The position numbers were made by a program, and so were the translations under genes. From Firmicutes bacterium HGW-Firmicutes-4 (GTDB taxonomy: Bacteria; Bacillota; Clostridia; Eubacteriales; Eubacteriaceae), in contig PGZR01000002.1 in the NCBI GenBank assembly GCA_002841405.1, forward strand, positions 53,387 through 117,386: a DNA stretch of 64,000 nucleotides, given 5' to 3'. How positions within the stretch are numbered: the stretch's first letter is position 1; each line of letters opens with the position of its first letter. Below, piece by piece: positions 27,260 through 37,014 of the stretch. The notes below the pieces were generated by a model. It was not told the DNA's origin, made no database searches, and saw only the letters and a program-made list of their open reading frames with translations.

Positions 27260-29902
27260 TTAAACCCCAAGCTTTCTTTGAAATAATTTGACAATCTCAA
27301 CAATTGGAATCACCATCACTGCCAGGCCCATGGCTGTAAAATATTCGAGCAGACTGATCGGTTCAAACTCAAATGCCGCGGCGATGGTCGGGATAAAGAT
27401 AACCGCTGTCGTCAACACCAGCGAAACGGCCATGGCCAGGAATAAATATTTGTTCTGGCGCTGCATCTTGAAAATCGATTGGCGACGGCTACGCATATTC
27501 AGCGAATGGAACATTTCTGCCATCGATAGGGTTAAGAATGCCATGGTCATACCATCAGCACTTTCAGCAATTTCCCAAACACCGGCTTCAATGTAATGCC
27601 CCACGAAATAAGCAGCAATGGTTACCATCGCAACCATAACGCCCTGCCAGATCACATCCACCCCTAAACCCCGGGAGAAAATCCCCTCTGTCGATTCTCG
27701 GGGCGGATTCTTCATGGTGTCGGCTTCCTCACCTTCCATTCCTAATGCGATGGCAGGGAATGAGTCAGTAATCAGGTTGATCCACAGCAGATGCACTGGC
27801 TTCAGAATAGTAAATCCCAGCAAGGTAGCAACCAGGATGGCAATAACTTCTGAGAGATTAGATGACAGCAAAAACTGAATGGCTTTGCGGATATTATCAT
27901 AAATTCGACGACCTTCTTCAACTGCATTGACAATTGTGGCAAAATTATCGTCCGCCAACACCATGTCAGCGACATTTTTAGTCACATCGGTACCTGTTAT
28001 ACCCATCCCGACGCCGATGTCAGCGGTTTTAATGGAAGGTGCATCGTTGACACCGTCGCCGGTCATCGCCACGATCATGCCCTGATTCTGCCAGGCTTTG
28101 ACAATCCGCACCTTGTGTTCCGGTTGAACTCGGGCATATACGGAGTAGTTTCCAATATCTTTTTTCAATTGTTCTTCGCTGATCTCATCCAGTTGAGCCC
28201 CGGTGATGGCTTCTTTGGAATCGCTAATGATGCCCAATTGTTTGGCAATAGCAATGGCGGTATCGCGGTGGTCTCCGGTGATCATTACCGGTCGGATACC
28301 GGCTGACTTGCACTGGCTAATGGCACCCTTGACCTCTGGCCGGATCGGATCGATCATGCCGGTTAATCCGACGAAACACAGCTCCTGCTCCAGATAATCT
28401 GGCGACTGATCATCCGGCATAGTTTCCCAGGTGCGGAAGGCACCGGCCAGAACCCGAAGGGCCTGGTCTGCCAGGCGTTTATTGGATTGCCTGATTTCTT
28501 CACAGATTTTATCGGTAATCGGCAATTGAGTATTGCCGTCCCAGTAGCTGGTACAGCGGGCGATTAACACATCCGGTGCTCCTTTAACATACTGGGCAAA
28601 GCTGCCATCGGCCATTTTATGAATGGTACTCATCAGCTTTCGGCCAGAGTCAAAGGGCGCTTCTCCCACTCGTGGGGTTAGAGCTTCCATATCGCTTTTT
28701 TTCAAACCCAGCGAAAAACCGTAATTGACCAGGGCGGCCTCGGTGGGCTCTCCTTCAGCTTTGTTTTCATCATTCAAACAGGCATCATTACAAAGGGCCA
28801 TGGTTCGACCCAATAATGGTTCATCAAAACCGAAGTGATCCACCACGGTCATCTTGTTCTGGGTCAGGGTTCCGGTTTTATCAGAACAGATCACCTGGGT
28901 ACATCCCAGAGTTTCAACCGCAGTCAGTTTTCGAATCACCGCTTTTTCTTTGGCCATATTGGTCACGCCAATGGAAAGAACAATAGTAACCACCGCTGCC
29001 AGACCTTCAGGAATGGCGGCAACCGCCAGCGATACCGCCACCATAAAGGTATTTAATACCCCGATGCCGGTAATTCCTTCACCCAGATATAAGCGTACCA
29101 GGCTCAGCGCAAAAATGAAAATGCAGATACCCAGAACCAGCCAGCTTAACACCTTGCTTAACTGGTTAAGCTTGATTTGCAGCGGTGTCGCGTGTTCTTT
29201 GGCCTGGGTAATGGCATCGGCAATCTTACCCATTTCGGTTTGCATGCCGGTCGCCACAACTGTTGCCGAACCCCGGCCATAAACCACGGCACTGCCCATG
29301 TAGACCATGTTTTTGCGGTCGCCCAGCGAAATGTCTTTTTGATCGCCCAGGTTCAAGGCGGTGATCACCTTACTTACCGGGACGCTTTCTCCGGTCAGGG
29401 CTGCCTCTTCGATTTTCAGGCTGGCACTTTCCAGCAGTCTGGCGTCCGCCGGCACAGAGTCGCCAGCTTCCAGCAGAATCACATCACCGACAACCAGGTC
29501 TTCGGTTTTGATTTCCTGGATTTTACCATCCCGCATCACCCGGGAGGTGGCCGCCGAAATGGCCTGAAGTGCTTCAATGGCTTTTTCTGCCTTGCTTTCC
29601 TGATAAACACCCAGCACTGAATTGATAATGACCACCGCCATAATAATGATCACGTCAGCAAAGGATTCACCCGAATAGGCGGCGGTGATGCCTGAAATAA
29701 TAGCAGCTGCAATCAAGATCACAATCATTGGATCTTTTAGTTGATTGAACAGCCGCACTGCCAAGGAATCTTTCTTGGCTTCATCCAGCTTGTTTTTCCC
29801 GTTTTTGTCCAGCCGTTGGCTGGCCTCGGTCTGGGAAAGACCCTCTCTCCCGGAGTTTAACTCCTTTAACACTTCTTCCGAAGTCTGCAAATACGTCTTC
29901 AT
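27260..29902 (-). CDS. Calcium-type cation-translocating P-type ATPase
   Basis: The start is set at the ATG at 29902 (MKTYLQTSEEV) because AAGGAGG lies just upstream; the upstream in-frame ATG at 29974 sits in the leader. The product is 880 residues, normal for P2A/P2B pumps. It has the cation-transporter N-terminal domain, the TGES loop (LTGESVPV), PEGL in helix 4, the phosphorylation site CSDKTGTLT, the hinge TGDGVNDAP and a C-terminal bundle of six TM helices. It probably exports Ca2+ or Mn2+. A terminator-like hairpin in the leader suggests attenuation. Confidence 0.92.
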   Translation of the reverse strand: MKTYLQTSEEVLKELNSGREGLSQTEASQRLDKNGKNKLDEAKKDSLAVRLFNQLKDPMIVILIAAAIISGITAAYSGESFADVIIIMAVVIINSVLGVYQESKAEKAIEALQAISAATSRVMRDGKIQEIKTEDLVVGDVILLEAGDSVPADARLLESASLKIEEAALTGESVPVSKVITALNLGDQKDISLGDRKNMVYMGSAVVYGRGSATVVATGMQTEMGKIADAITQAKEHATPLQIKLNQLSKVLSWLVLGICIFIFALSLVRLYLGEGITGIGVLNTFMVAVSLAVAAIPEGLAAVVTIVLSIGVTNMAKEKAVIRKLTAVETLGCTQVICSDKTGTLTQNKMTVVDHFGFDEPLLGRTMALCNDACLNDENKAEGEPTEAALVNYGFSLGLKKSDMEALTPRVGEAPFDSGRKLMSTIHKMADGSFAQYVKGAPDVLIARCTSYWDGNTQLPITDKICEEIRQSNKRLADQALRVLAGAFRTWETMPDDQSPDYLEQELCFVGLTGMIDPIRPEVKGAISQCKSAGIRPVMITGDHRDTAIAIAKQLGIISDSKEAITGAQLDEISEEQLKKDIGNYSVYARVQPEHKVRIVKAWQNQGMIVAMTGDGVNDAPSIKTADIGVGMGITGTDVTKNVADMVLADDNFATIVNAVEEGRRIYDNIRKAIQFLLSSNLSEVIAILVATLLGFTILKPVHLLWINLITDSFPAIALGMEGEEADTMKNPPRESTEGIFSRGLGVDVIWQGVMVAMVTIAAYFVGHYIEAGVWEIAESADGMTMAFLTLSMAEMFHSLNMRSRRQSIFKMQRQNKYLFLAMAVSLVLTTAVIFIPTIAAAFEFEPISLLEYFTAMGLAVMVIPIVEIVKLFQRKLGV

Positions 29903-29933
29903 CCAATCCTCCTTCAAGAATAATTTTTGGCAT

Positions 29934-29960
29934 AAAAAAACCAGATGCTTCTGCACCTGG
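29934..29960 (-). promoter_or_regulatory. Terminator-like hairpin in the leader of the P-type ATPase gene
   Basis: The stem CCAGGTGC/GCATCTGG (one wobble) followed by seven U ends only 31 bases before the ATPase start. This leaves no room for a promoter in between. It may end transcription of the upstream protease gene, act as an attenuator for the ATPase, or both. Upstream leader sequence contains further small hairpins, for example GTACAG/CTGTAC. I do not recognise a known riboswitch, and the yybP-ykoY manganese motif is not evident. Confidence 0.6.
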
Positions 29961-30083
29961 AAAAAATAACCCAAGTACAGAAAAACTGTACATGAGTCTC
30001 ACTCATTAAGATAAGCCAGGTATTTCTACCATGCATGTTGACTTATCACTTATCTTTGTCAAGATAATGCGCCAGGATTTTTA

Positions 30084-31985
30084 TTAATTGTTTTCCAGAT
30101 ATGGTTGAGCGGTGAGGCCAGGCGCTACTGATCCTGCCGGTAATAACTGAATCTCGATCGCTTCTAATCGGTAACCAAATCCTGCGGTGCCTGCTTCAGC
30201 ACCATTCTTAGCCCAGTCCATCCAACCGATATTCTCGGCGTGAACCCGATAATACAGGTCAAACTGGTCGGCATTGGCACCGGTTAATTGGATTTTTATG
30301 GCTTCCAGCCGCAGCGCTTCTCCAGTCGTTCCACTCATGACGCCGTCGCTCTGATAATACTGCCAGCCGCGGTTCTGCACATGGGTACAGTATTCTATTC
30401 CCAGATCATAACCACTGGTGTCCATTTTTACTTCGATACCTTCCAGCCGCAAAGATTGTCCGGAGGTGCCGCTGATCCCGCCATTTGTTTGCCAAGTCTG
30501 CCAGCCCACATCCTGGACATGGGTACGGTAGAGACAATTAGCAAAGCTGTCCCGGCTTTGAGTAAAGACTTTGATGCAGACGTTACTGAGATTCTTTTTC
30601 GAAGTATCATACCAGCCACCGGTGCCCGTATTACTGGTAAAACTTTCGCCGGGGTTGGCAGTGACCGCGCTGCTGTAGTTTTCAAAACGACTTTCGACTG
30701 GTACTGAATCATTGGTTCCCGGGGTTCTGAATTTGATCACCACCGCAAACTTCTGACCGGCCACTAATGCCACAGGATTATCCAGAGCGATGGTATAATA
30801 ACCGCCCCGCTGGAAACTGGTAGTCTGGGTAGCTCTTAACGTCCCACTACTTGGCTGGCCGTCGTTGACATCAGTATAGATCTTGATCTCAGCCGTGGTC
30901 CCGGGAGTTAATGCATAGGTACTCACGGCGGTCAGATTATCGCTGGCCGCTGCGGTATAGATATTGGCTCCCCAGGCGGTGTTATCATCATCTTGATAAC
31001 CCATGGCCGAAATGTTGCCCAAGGGATCATACTGATAAATATGGCTGTAATTATCAGTGGCTTCGGCACTATGAAAGGCGGTCACATTGCTGCCTGCATA
31101 GCTGTCATAGTAAGACATATAAAAGTAACCGCCGTCGCCCCAGTCCGGTCCCCAGCTGTTACGGATAATCCAGGCACCATCACCATCAGGTGTTATACTA
31201 AAATTTTCGCGGCTGTACTGATCGTCCCAGCCAACAATTGCGACATCATGATCCGGTCCTTCTTCCCCATCGTAGAAAAAAGCGGCGTTTTCACTATTAT
31301 AATAATCATTACTCGCAAACAAACCAGAATACATCGAGGTATAAAGGGCCCCGCCATCCATCAGAGCCTGCTTAATCGCCGACGGCAAATTGGGAATCGA
31401 GGCTACTTCCTGAACATGGTAGATTGGTTCTAATCCAGTCTTTTGGGGACTACCATAGGGGTCACTGCTTTCACTGACCGGGCCACTCCACCGGGCCAGG
31501 TACGCAGTGGCCATAGTATAGTTTCCGCCGTCATCTGGCGTGATATCGAAACCACTGTTCCACATCAGGTTATTTTCTGACAGATCAACTGTTGTATCTT
31601 GCTTGAGGTAGGATTCCAGCGATGCCAGACTGGCAAAGGCCCAGCAGCTTCCATAATCGCCCTGGCTACGAATATCTGTAATACGACCGGTCTCACGGAG
31701 ATCATAGCTGACCGGGTACATTGCGGACGAAGCTATGGTGGTATCAGCCTTGCCCTCATAGCGTTGCAGCGGTGGCGGGATATAACTCGGGGAATGGCCT
31801 TCACTGGTAGACGTATTTAGTGTTCCCAACTTGACATCTTCCTGGTATTGAACAAAAGCCGGATTTAAGGGTGCTGCGGTTGGCTCTGTGACTTCTTCTA
31901 AAGCCCAGGCATTGGCCGGAATCATGACAGTCAGCATCAAGCTGACCAGCAGCAAAGGCAGTGATTTTTTTAAATTATTTTTCAT
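30084..31985 (-). CDS. Secreted papain-like (C1A) protease with three ChW repeats
   Basis: The 633-residue protein has a signal peptide ending near ANAWA (about 28). A C1A peptidase domain (about 90-310) carries the catalytic Cys in GDYGSCWAFA, His in GPDHDVAIVGWDD and Asn in IIRNSWGPDWGDGGYF. A lectin-like beta domain follows (about 330-480). Three clostridial hydrophobic repeats with conserved Trp (ChW) lie at about 485-620, each with a GW core and a G-x-x-LRLE-type end. GGAGCGAG precedes the ATG at 31985. ChW repeats mediate surface or protein interactions. A CHAP-domain protein at 56377 carries the same repeats. Confidence 0.9.
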   Translation of the reverse strand: MKNNLKKSLPLLLVSLMLTVMIPANAWALEEVTEPTAAPLNPAFVQYQEDVKLGTLNTSTSEGHSPSYIPPPLQRYEGKADTTIASSAMYPVSYDLRETGRITDIRSQGDYGSCWAFASLASLESYLKQDTTVDLSENNLMWNSGFDITPDDGGNYTMATAYLARWSGPVSESSDPYGSPQKTGLEPIYHVQEVASIPNLPSAIKQALMDGGALYTSMYSGLFASNDYYNSENAAFFYDGEEGPDHDVAIVGWDDQYSRENFSITPDGDGAWIIRNSWGPDWGDGGYFYMSYYDSYAGSNVTAFHSAEATDNYSHIYQYDPLGNISAMGYQDDDNTAWGANIYTAAASDNLTAVSTYALTPGTTAEIKIYTDVNDGQPSSGTLRATQTTSFQRGGYYTIALDNPVALVAGQKFAVVIKFRTPGTNDSVPVESRFENYSSAVTANPGESFTSNTGTGGWYDTSKKNLSNVCIKVFTQSRDSFANCLYRTHVQDVGWQTWQTNGGISGTSGQSLRLEGIEVKMDTSGYDLGIEYCTHVQNRGWQYYQSDGVMSGTTGEALRLEAIKIQLTGANADQFDLYYRVHAENIGWMDWAKNGAEAGTAGFGYRLEAIEIQLLPAGSVAPGLTAQPYLENN

Positions 31986-32038
31986 TCTCGCTCCTTTTTT
32001 TCTTTATTTGGCCTTATTTGAATCTGTATACTCTGCTA

Positions 32039-32248
32039 TTACTTCCGACCCTTTCCGGATTCGATCTGATCAAGCAAAGTGTTAAATTTTTCAGTAAGGG
32101 TGTCGACATTGGTCTTCAATTCGTCATCTCCCGGGGTACAGTTCCCGGGGAAGCCATAGATCCGTCCGCTCCCCACTTCTTTCAATAAAAAAAGTATCTC
32201 CGCGATTTCCGGGGCAAATTTATTTCTGACATCTGTTACTTTATCCAT
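32039..32248 (-). CDS. Small uncharacterised protein
   Basis: The 69-residue ORF has a strong AGGAGG site seven bases before its ATG at 32248. The sequence is mixed-charge and probably helical at both ends, with a central glycine-rich turn (GSGRIYGFPGNCTPGDDE) and no signal peptide or TM helix. It ends 53 bases upstream of the secreted protease on the same strand, so the two may be cotranscribed. Family not recognised. Confidence 0.65.
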   Translation of the reverse strand: MDKVTDVRNKFAPEIAEILFLLKEVGSGRIYGFPGNCTPGDDELKTNVDTLTEKFNTLLDQIESGKGRK

Positions 32249-32319
32249 TATTTCCTCCTGATAATTAGCTTTTAGTGTTATTTAGTCACTGTGACAAAAA
32301 TATTTTAGCCACTATGATC

Positions 32320-32352
32320 AAAAAAATAACCGCCTGATTTAACGGCGGTTAT
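32320..32352 (-). terminator. Terminator of the soluble chemoreceptor gene
   Basis: The stem ATAACCGCC/GGCGGTTAT is followed by a run of U on the minus strand. Confidence 0.88.
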
Positions 32353-32458
32353 CTTTTCCTGATCCAAAAACAGTGTTTTAATAATTAATCCGATCATGAT
32401 AAACCTCCCATTATTCTATTCTAGGAAGTTATACCCCATAATCCCGTTTATTAACACT

Positions 32459-34357
32459 CTACATCACTTCCCGGATCACATCGTATTTAGCATCGTCGCT
32501 TTCAACAAACCCTTCGACCGGTGATTTGATATTGGGTGCCTTGACATATTCAACAAAAGCCTGTCTTAACAGTGATGTAAATTCTTTTGGTAGTTTCGGA
32601 TTAGCGGCAATGGCATCCTTGGGGATGTCCGGGGTTTTAGCAATAATTCTGAATTCATCCAGATTAATACCATTTTTTTCGGCATTTTCCATAGCCTCAT
32701 TATAGGTGGCTCCAGCATCATATTCGCGGGACAACACCGCTTTGATAACGCTATCATGACTGCCCAGATAGGATGTCTTACTGAAAACGGTCTTGGGATT
32801 CATGCCTTCGGATTTAATGATATGCTGGGCATAGAGATATCCTGAAGCACTGCCTTCATCCACATAGGCAAAACTGCGGCCTCTTAATCCACTTAAGCTG
32901 CTGATGCCGCTGTCTGCGCGGGTAATGATGTAACCGTTGTAAGATACCTTGCCATTGACACGGGGTGATACCAGAGGCTCGATGCCAATTTTTTCATGGG
33001 CATTGACATAGGCAAACGGTGAGAACCAGGCCACGTCAATGATACCTTCCTTCATACCTTCGCTAAGGGCATCATAATCCTTAACAATCATCGTTCGTAC
33101 CTTATAACCGATTTTTTTGAAGACACCATTTAAGATCGGTACGTACATGGTTTTGATATTTTCAGGTGTTGTAAAGGGATTAACCCCAAAGATAATTTCA
33201 TCTTTATTTTTATTTTTGGCGGTGAGCTTCTGAACATTGCTGGCCATTTCCGAAAGCTTGGTGCAATAATTCAACAGTTCGATATTTTTGGCCTTTTGAG
33301 TCACAATGGTGCTGATGGTATTGGTGGTTACCCGATGGGTGGTGTCAACAGCATCAGACACCTTGGAAATGGACGTTTGGATGCCATGTGAGGTGTCTAC
33401 CTGGTGACTGGAAATCTCTTTGATTTCATTCATGGATTGGTTTAACGCGATTAGAACTTTTTGAATTTCTTCGATTACATCCCCGGATTTCTGAGCGGCA
33501 TTTTCAATATCTTTAGTTCGGGTGGTACACCGTTCAATAGCAGCATTGGAACGATCCACTTCTACAATCACCTGATTGACAATCTGCTCAATTTCGGTGG
33601 CAAAGGTGGCCGTGCTGTCAGACAGCCGCTTGATCTCCTCAGCTACCACTGAAAATCCTTTACCGGCGGCACCGGCCCGAGCGGCCTCAATGCTGGCATT
33701 CAGAGCCAGCAGATTGGTTTGCCGGGAAATATCTTTAATATAATCCACAAATTTACTGATCTGCTTGGACGATCCATCCAGTTCATCATTAATGCCCGAG
33801 GCTTGCTTAACCCCTTCAATCAGGTCCAGCAACAAATCAGAGATACTTTCGATAGTCGAACGGTTTTCATTGAGCATTTCAACCGACTGACTGGAGTTTT
33901 CTTCAATTCTGACAATATTGCCCTGAAGTTTATTGGATACCTGTGTAAAATCATTGATATTCGAGTTGATTTCATAGGTACTGGCAGCATTTTCCTCACT
34001 AAGTTTGGCAATTTCGTCCGCCTGAGCGACGATAGCATTAAAGACTTTTACATTTTCTTCGGAAAACCAGCTCAGCTTTTTTATATCAAAGTCCATGGTC
34101 TCCAACAGTGAAAAAAGCTCACTGTTGACATTGTCCTTTTCCTCATCTTCCACGGGCTCATCCTTTTCTGCCATGGCAGTAAGCAGATTTAATATGCTGG
34201 TCATGGTGGCTTTATTTTCATTTAATATTTCGACTGAAAGACTTGAGCTTTCTTCCAGGCTCATCATATTTTTTTTCAGTTCGTCCGAGCTTTGCGCAAT
34301 GGTTTTAACCTCCAAATGAATATTTTCTAAATTAATTTCACTTTTAATTTCTTCCAT
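32459..34357 (-). CDS. Soluble chemoreceptor fused to a PhnD-like substrate-binding domain
   Basis: The 632-residue protein has no signal peptide or TM segment. Residues 1-130 are coiled-coil. Residues 130-370 form a methyl-accepting signalling domain with the hairpin core [18 protein letters not shown]. Residues about 390-630 resemble the PhnD/phosphonate-type binding fold ([39 protein letters not shown]). PhnD domains are normally extracytoplasmic, so a cytoplasmic fusion is unusual and suggests sensing of an internal ligand. The gene begins 34 bases after the aminopeptidase stop and probably shares its transcript. Confidence 0.88.
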   Translation of the reverse strand: MEEIKSEINLENIHLEVKTIAQSSDELKKNMMSLEESSSLSVEILNENKATMTSILNLLTAMAEKDEPVEDEEKDNVNSELFSLLETMDFDIKKLSWFSEENVKVFNAIVAQADEIAKLSEENAASTYEINSNINDFTQVSNKLQGNIVRIEENSSQSVEMLNENRSTIESISDLLLDLIEGVKQASGINDELDGSSKQISKFVDYIKDISRQTNLLALNASIEAARAGAAGKGFSVVAEEIKRLSDSTATFATEIEQIVNQVIVEVDRSNAAIERCTTRTKDIENAAQKSGDVIEEIQKVLIALNQSMNEIKEISSHQVDTSHGIQTSISKVSDAVDTTHRVTTNTISTIVTQKAKNIELLNYCTKLSEMASNVQKLTAKNKNKDEIIFGVNPFTTPENIKTMYVPILNGVFKKIGYKVRTMIVKDYDALSEGMKEGIIDVAWFSPFAYVNAHEKIGIEPLVSPRVNGKVSYNGYIITRADSGISSLSGLRGRSFAYVDEGSASGYLYAQHIIKSEGMNPKTVFSKTSYLGSHDSVIKAVLSREYDAGATYNEAMENAEKNGINLDEFRIIAKTPDIPKDAIAANPKLPKEFTSLLRQAFVEYVKAPNIKSPVEGFVESDDAKYDVIREVM

Positions 34358-34391
34358 GATCTGTCTCCATTCTCGAATTTATAATAACGCT

Positions 34392-35621
34392 TTACGCCCA
34401 GTTGCCATTTTTAAAAATGCAGATTTCCTGACCATCTTTGGTCACACCGGTAATCTCCAAATCTTTGGTGCCGATCATAAAATCCACATGGGTATCGGAT
34501 TGATTGCCGCCAGCGGCAATCAATTCTTCTTTTGTCATTTTTACCCCACCACTGATATTGGTGGGATAACATTCGCCCAGGGCAAAATGACAGGCCGCAT
34601 TTTCATCAAATAAGGTATCGTAGAAGAGAATACCGGTATTGGAAATTGGTGAATCATAGGGAACCAGCGCCACTTCTCCTAACCGCTTTGATCCCTCGTC
34701 TGTTTCAATCAGGATTTTAAGGTATTCTTCACCTTTGTCTGCCTGATAGTCGGTCACTGTGCCGTTGTGAAAGGTCAGGCTGAAATTTTCAATGAGGTTA
34801 CCCTGATAAGAAAGCGGTAGCGATGAAACCAGTGTCCCTTCAGCCCGGTTACAATCGGGAGCGGTAAAAACTTCTTCGGTAGGCATATTGGCAAAAAAGT
34901 AGACCTGATCCGGGGTAAACTCGCCGCCACCTTCCCAGATATGATCTTTCTGAAGGCCGACGGTAAAATCAGTGCCGATACTGTTTTTATAGCGAAGGGC
35001 GTCAAAATGAGCATCATTGAGGATTCGGCATTTTCCCGAAAGAAAAGTTTTATGATTATTCCAGGCCTCAACCGCATCACCTTCACCAATGCGCACTGCA
35101 TCAAAGATAGCATCCCAGAGTTTTACAATGGCTTCCTGCTCATATAGCTCAGGAAACACCTTCATCGCCCATTTGGCCTCAGGGACAGCCGCCACACACC
35201 ACTGAAATTCGCTGTTCATCATTTTTTTATAATAAGGTTCAAATGCTTTAGCCGAGGCCTTGCTGCTGGTTTGCAGTTTTTCGCTGGCCACACCTTTATA
35301 GGCCTCCGGATCGTTACCGACAATGGAAATCACGGCCGCTTTCTGCTCGGCATAATAGTTCCGGGATTCGGCCAGCCAACTGGGGATGTTTCCCAAAACC
35401 TCCAGGCTGACATTATCATAGCGGAGTCGGCTGGTTTTGACATCATTCCAGAAGACGATTACATCTCTGGCTCCGGCTTTATATGCTTCCTTAACGATCA
35501 TCCGTCCAAACTCAAAATTCTCAACTGAACAATTAACCACCGTCAATTGATCCTTTTGTACATTTGCTCCGGTTCGAACAACGAGTCGGGCATATTCCCT
35601 CAGTTTTTCCATATGGTCCAT
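34392..35621 (-). CDS. M29-family aminopeptidase
   Basis: The 409-residue length and motifs fit the M29 (thermophilic aminopeptidase, AmpS/AmpT) family, which uses two metal ions. Visible metal-ligand regions are EGGGEFTPDQVYFFANMP followed by EEVFTAP, then AEGTLV, the FALGECYPTNISGG segment, and SDTHVDFMIG. The start at 35621 follows GAGGAAAAC. The gene precedes the soluble chemoreceptor by 34 bases. A TTGACA box lies at 35849-35844 upstream with a weaker -10 region. Confidence 0.88.
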   Translation of the reverse strand: MDHMEKLREYARLVVRTGANVQKDQLTVVNCSVENFEFGRMIVKEAYKAGARDVIVFWNDVKTSRLRYDNVSLEVLGNIPSWLAESRNYYAEQKAAVISIVGNDPEAYKGVASEKLQTSSKASAKAFEPYYKKMMNSEFQWCVAAVPEAKWAMKVFPELYEQEAIVKLWDAIFDAVRIGEGDAVEAWNNHKTFLSGKCRILNDAHFDALRYKNSIGTDFTVGLQKDHIWEGGGEFTPDQVYFFANMPTEEVFTAPDCNRAEGTLVSSLPLSYQGNLIENFSLTFHNGTVTDYQADKGEEYLKILIETDEGSKRLGEVALVPYDSPISNTGILFYDTLFDENAACHFALGECYPTNISGGVKMTKEELIAAGGNQSDTHVDFMIGTKDLEITGVTKDGQEICIFKNGNWA

Positions 35622-35880
35622 TTGTTTTCCTCATTTTCTTTTGTATCATTACAAAATATTTTAAGCCGGTTTCATGCAGGCTTTTGATCCCTGCGCAAAA
35701 CCCGCTGCCATCTCATTTTTTGCAAAATCGATCGTTTTTAATTTTTTTGAACGCTTATGGTAAAATTATATCACTTTCATCAAATAAAGAAACAAGAAAA
35801 ATTTGTGAAAAGTACTTAATCTTAATTACAACTGGGAACAATTTGTCAATGTTTAGCCGTTTTTTGACCATCTTTTCTAT

Positions 35881-36954
35881 TTAATCGCCAGTTAATAACC
35901 GGGGTTCTTCTTCTCCTCTTAAAAGCCTTAGTCCGCCCAGAGCCAGGGCTTCCATTTCGTTTTCCCCGGGCAGGCATTTTACCGGGGCCAGAAAGGTGAT
36001 GTAACCTTTGATCATGGTGGTCAATTTTTCAGAATAAGCCATACCACCGGTAAGGATAATTCCGTCAATTTCTCCTTTGAGTACCACAGCCATTTCGCCA
36101 ATGCCTTTGGCAATCTGATAAGCCAGGGCCGCATAGACCTGTTTTGCTTTGGTATCTCCGAACAAAATCCGCTTTTCAATTTCCCGGATATCCCCGCTGC
36201 CCAGATGGGCTTTTAAACCACCTTGACCGCGGATTTTTTTGAGTAGTTCATTTTTCTGATAGTTTCTGCTATAAATCAGTTCCACCAGGGCCAACAGGGG
36301 CACACCGCCGGAGCGTTCCGGCGAAAAAGGGCCGGTATCATCGGCTATCACATCGATGATCCGTCCCTTTTTATGGGCACTAATGGAAATCCCGCCACCA
36401 AGATGAGCAATCACCAGATTCATCTCGGTATAGGTTTTTCCCATTTCTTGAGCATACTTTCGGCCCATGGCCTTGCTGTTTAAAACATGGCAGAGGCTCT
36501 TTCTGTTAATCTCGGGAAAGCCGGTGATCCTGGCAACATCCGCCATTTCATCTGCTGAAACGGCATCGTAAATAAAGGCCGGAATGCCCAGCGGGGCGGC
36601 CACATCATCCGCTAGCAGAGCCCCGAGATTGGCGGCGTGGGGCGAAAGACGACCGGCTAAAATCAGATCTTTCATGGTCTGATTAACGCGGTAGCCACCA
36701 GCATGGATGGGCGGCAGCAAGCCGCCGCGTCCTACCACTGCCGCCAGTTGATGGAGGTTAAACTGGCGGGCAGCAAGAATTTCCAGCACTGTTTTTTTTC
36801 TGAATTCAAACTGATCATTAACGGTTGGAAAGGTCTCAAGAATAGTGCTATCATGCTCAACCGACTGGGTAAATACTTCCGTTTCATTTTCAAAAACGCC
36901 GATTTTAGTGGAGGTTGAGCCGGGATTAATGGTTAAAATAAAGTAAGTCTGCAT
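35881..36954 (-). CDS. buk: Butyrate kinase (acetate/butyrate kinase family)
   Basis: The start is placed at the ATG at 36954 (MQTYFILTINPG) behind AAGGAAGG, giving 357 residues, the usual butyrate kinase length. Motifs of the acetokinase fold are clear: INPGSTSTKIG at the N-terminus, IAHLGGGISI near 190, and the ILTGGMAYS segment near 305. The enzyme interconverts butyryl phosphate and butyrate with ATP. No phosphotransbutyrylase gene is in the window. It follows the ArsA gene by about 60 bases on the same strand. A branched-chain fatty-acid kinase is an alternative. Confidence 0.88.
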   Translation of the reverse strand: MQTYFILTINPGSTSTKIGVFENETEVFTQSVEHDSTILETFPTVNDQFEFRKKTVLEILAARQFNLHQLAAVVGRGGLLPPIHAGGYRVNQTMKDLILAGRLSPHAANLGALLADDVAAPLGIPAFIYDAVSADEMADVARITGFPEINRKSLCHVLNSKAMGRKYAQEMGKTYTEMNLVIAHLGGGISISAHKKGRIIDVIADDTGPFSPERSGGVPLLALVELIYSRNYQKNELLKKIRGQGGLKAHLGSGDIREIEKRILFGDTKAKQVYAALAYQIAKGIGEMAVVLKGEIDGIILTGGMAYSEKLTTMIKGYITFLAPVKCLPGENEMEALALGGLRLLRGEEEPRLLTGD

Positions 36955-37014
36955 CGACTGCCTTCCTTTTCTTTTCATTGATTTGTTCTAACCATTGTAA
37001 ACCCGATTCTGACT

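Noticed and set aside
30000..30064. AAGATAAG/CTTATCTT pairing in front of the P-type ATPase, considered as a riboswitch helix.
   Set aside because: The outer arm overlaps a TTGACA -35-like box, so part of it may not be transcribed, and the interior matches no riboswitch consensus I know.
32305..32397. A 30-codon ORF (MIGLIIKTLFLDQ...) with a GGGAGG site on the minus strand.
   Set aside because: Its second half runs through the terminator stem of the upstream chemoreceptor gene, and it shows no recognisable motif. The ribosome-site match may be chance.
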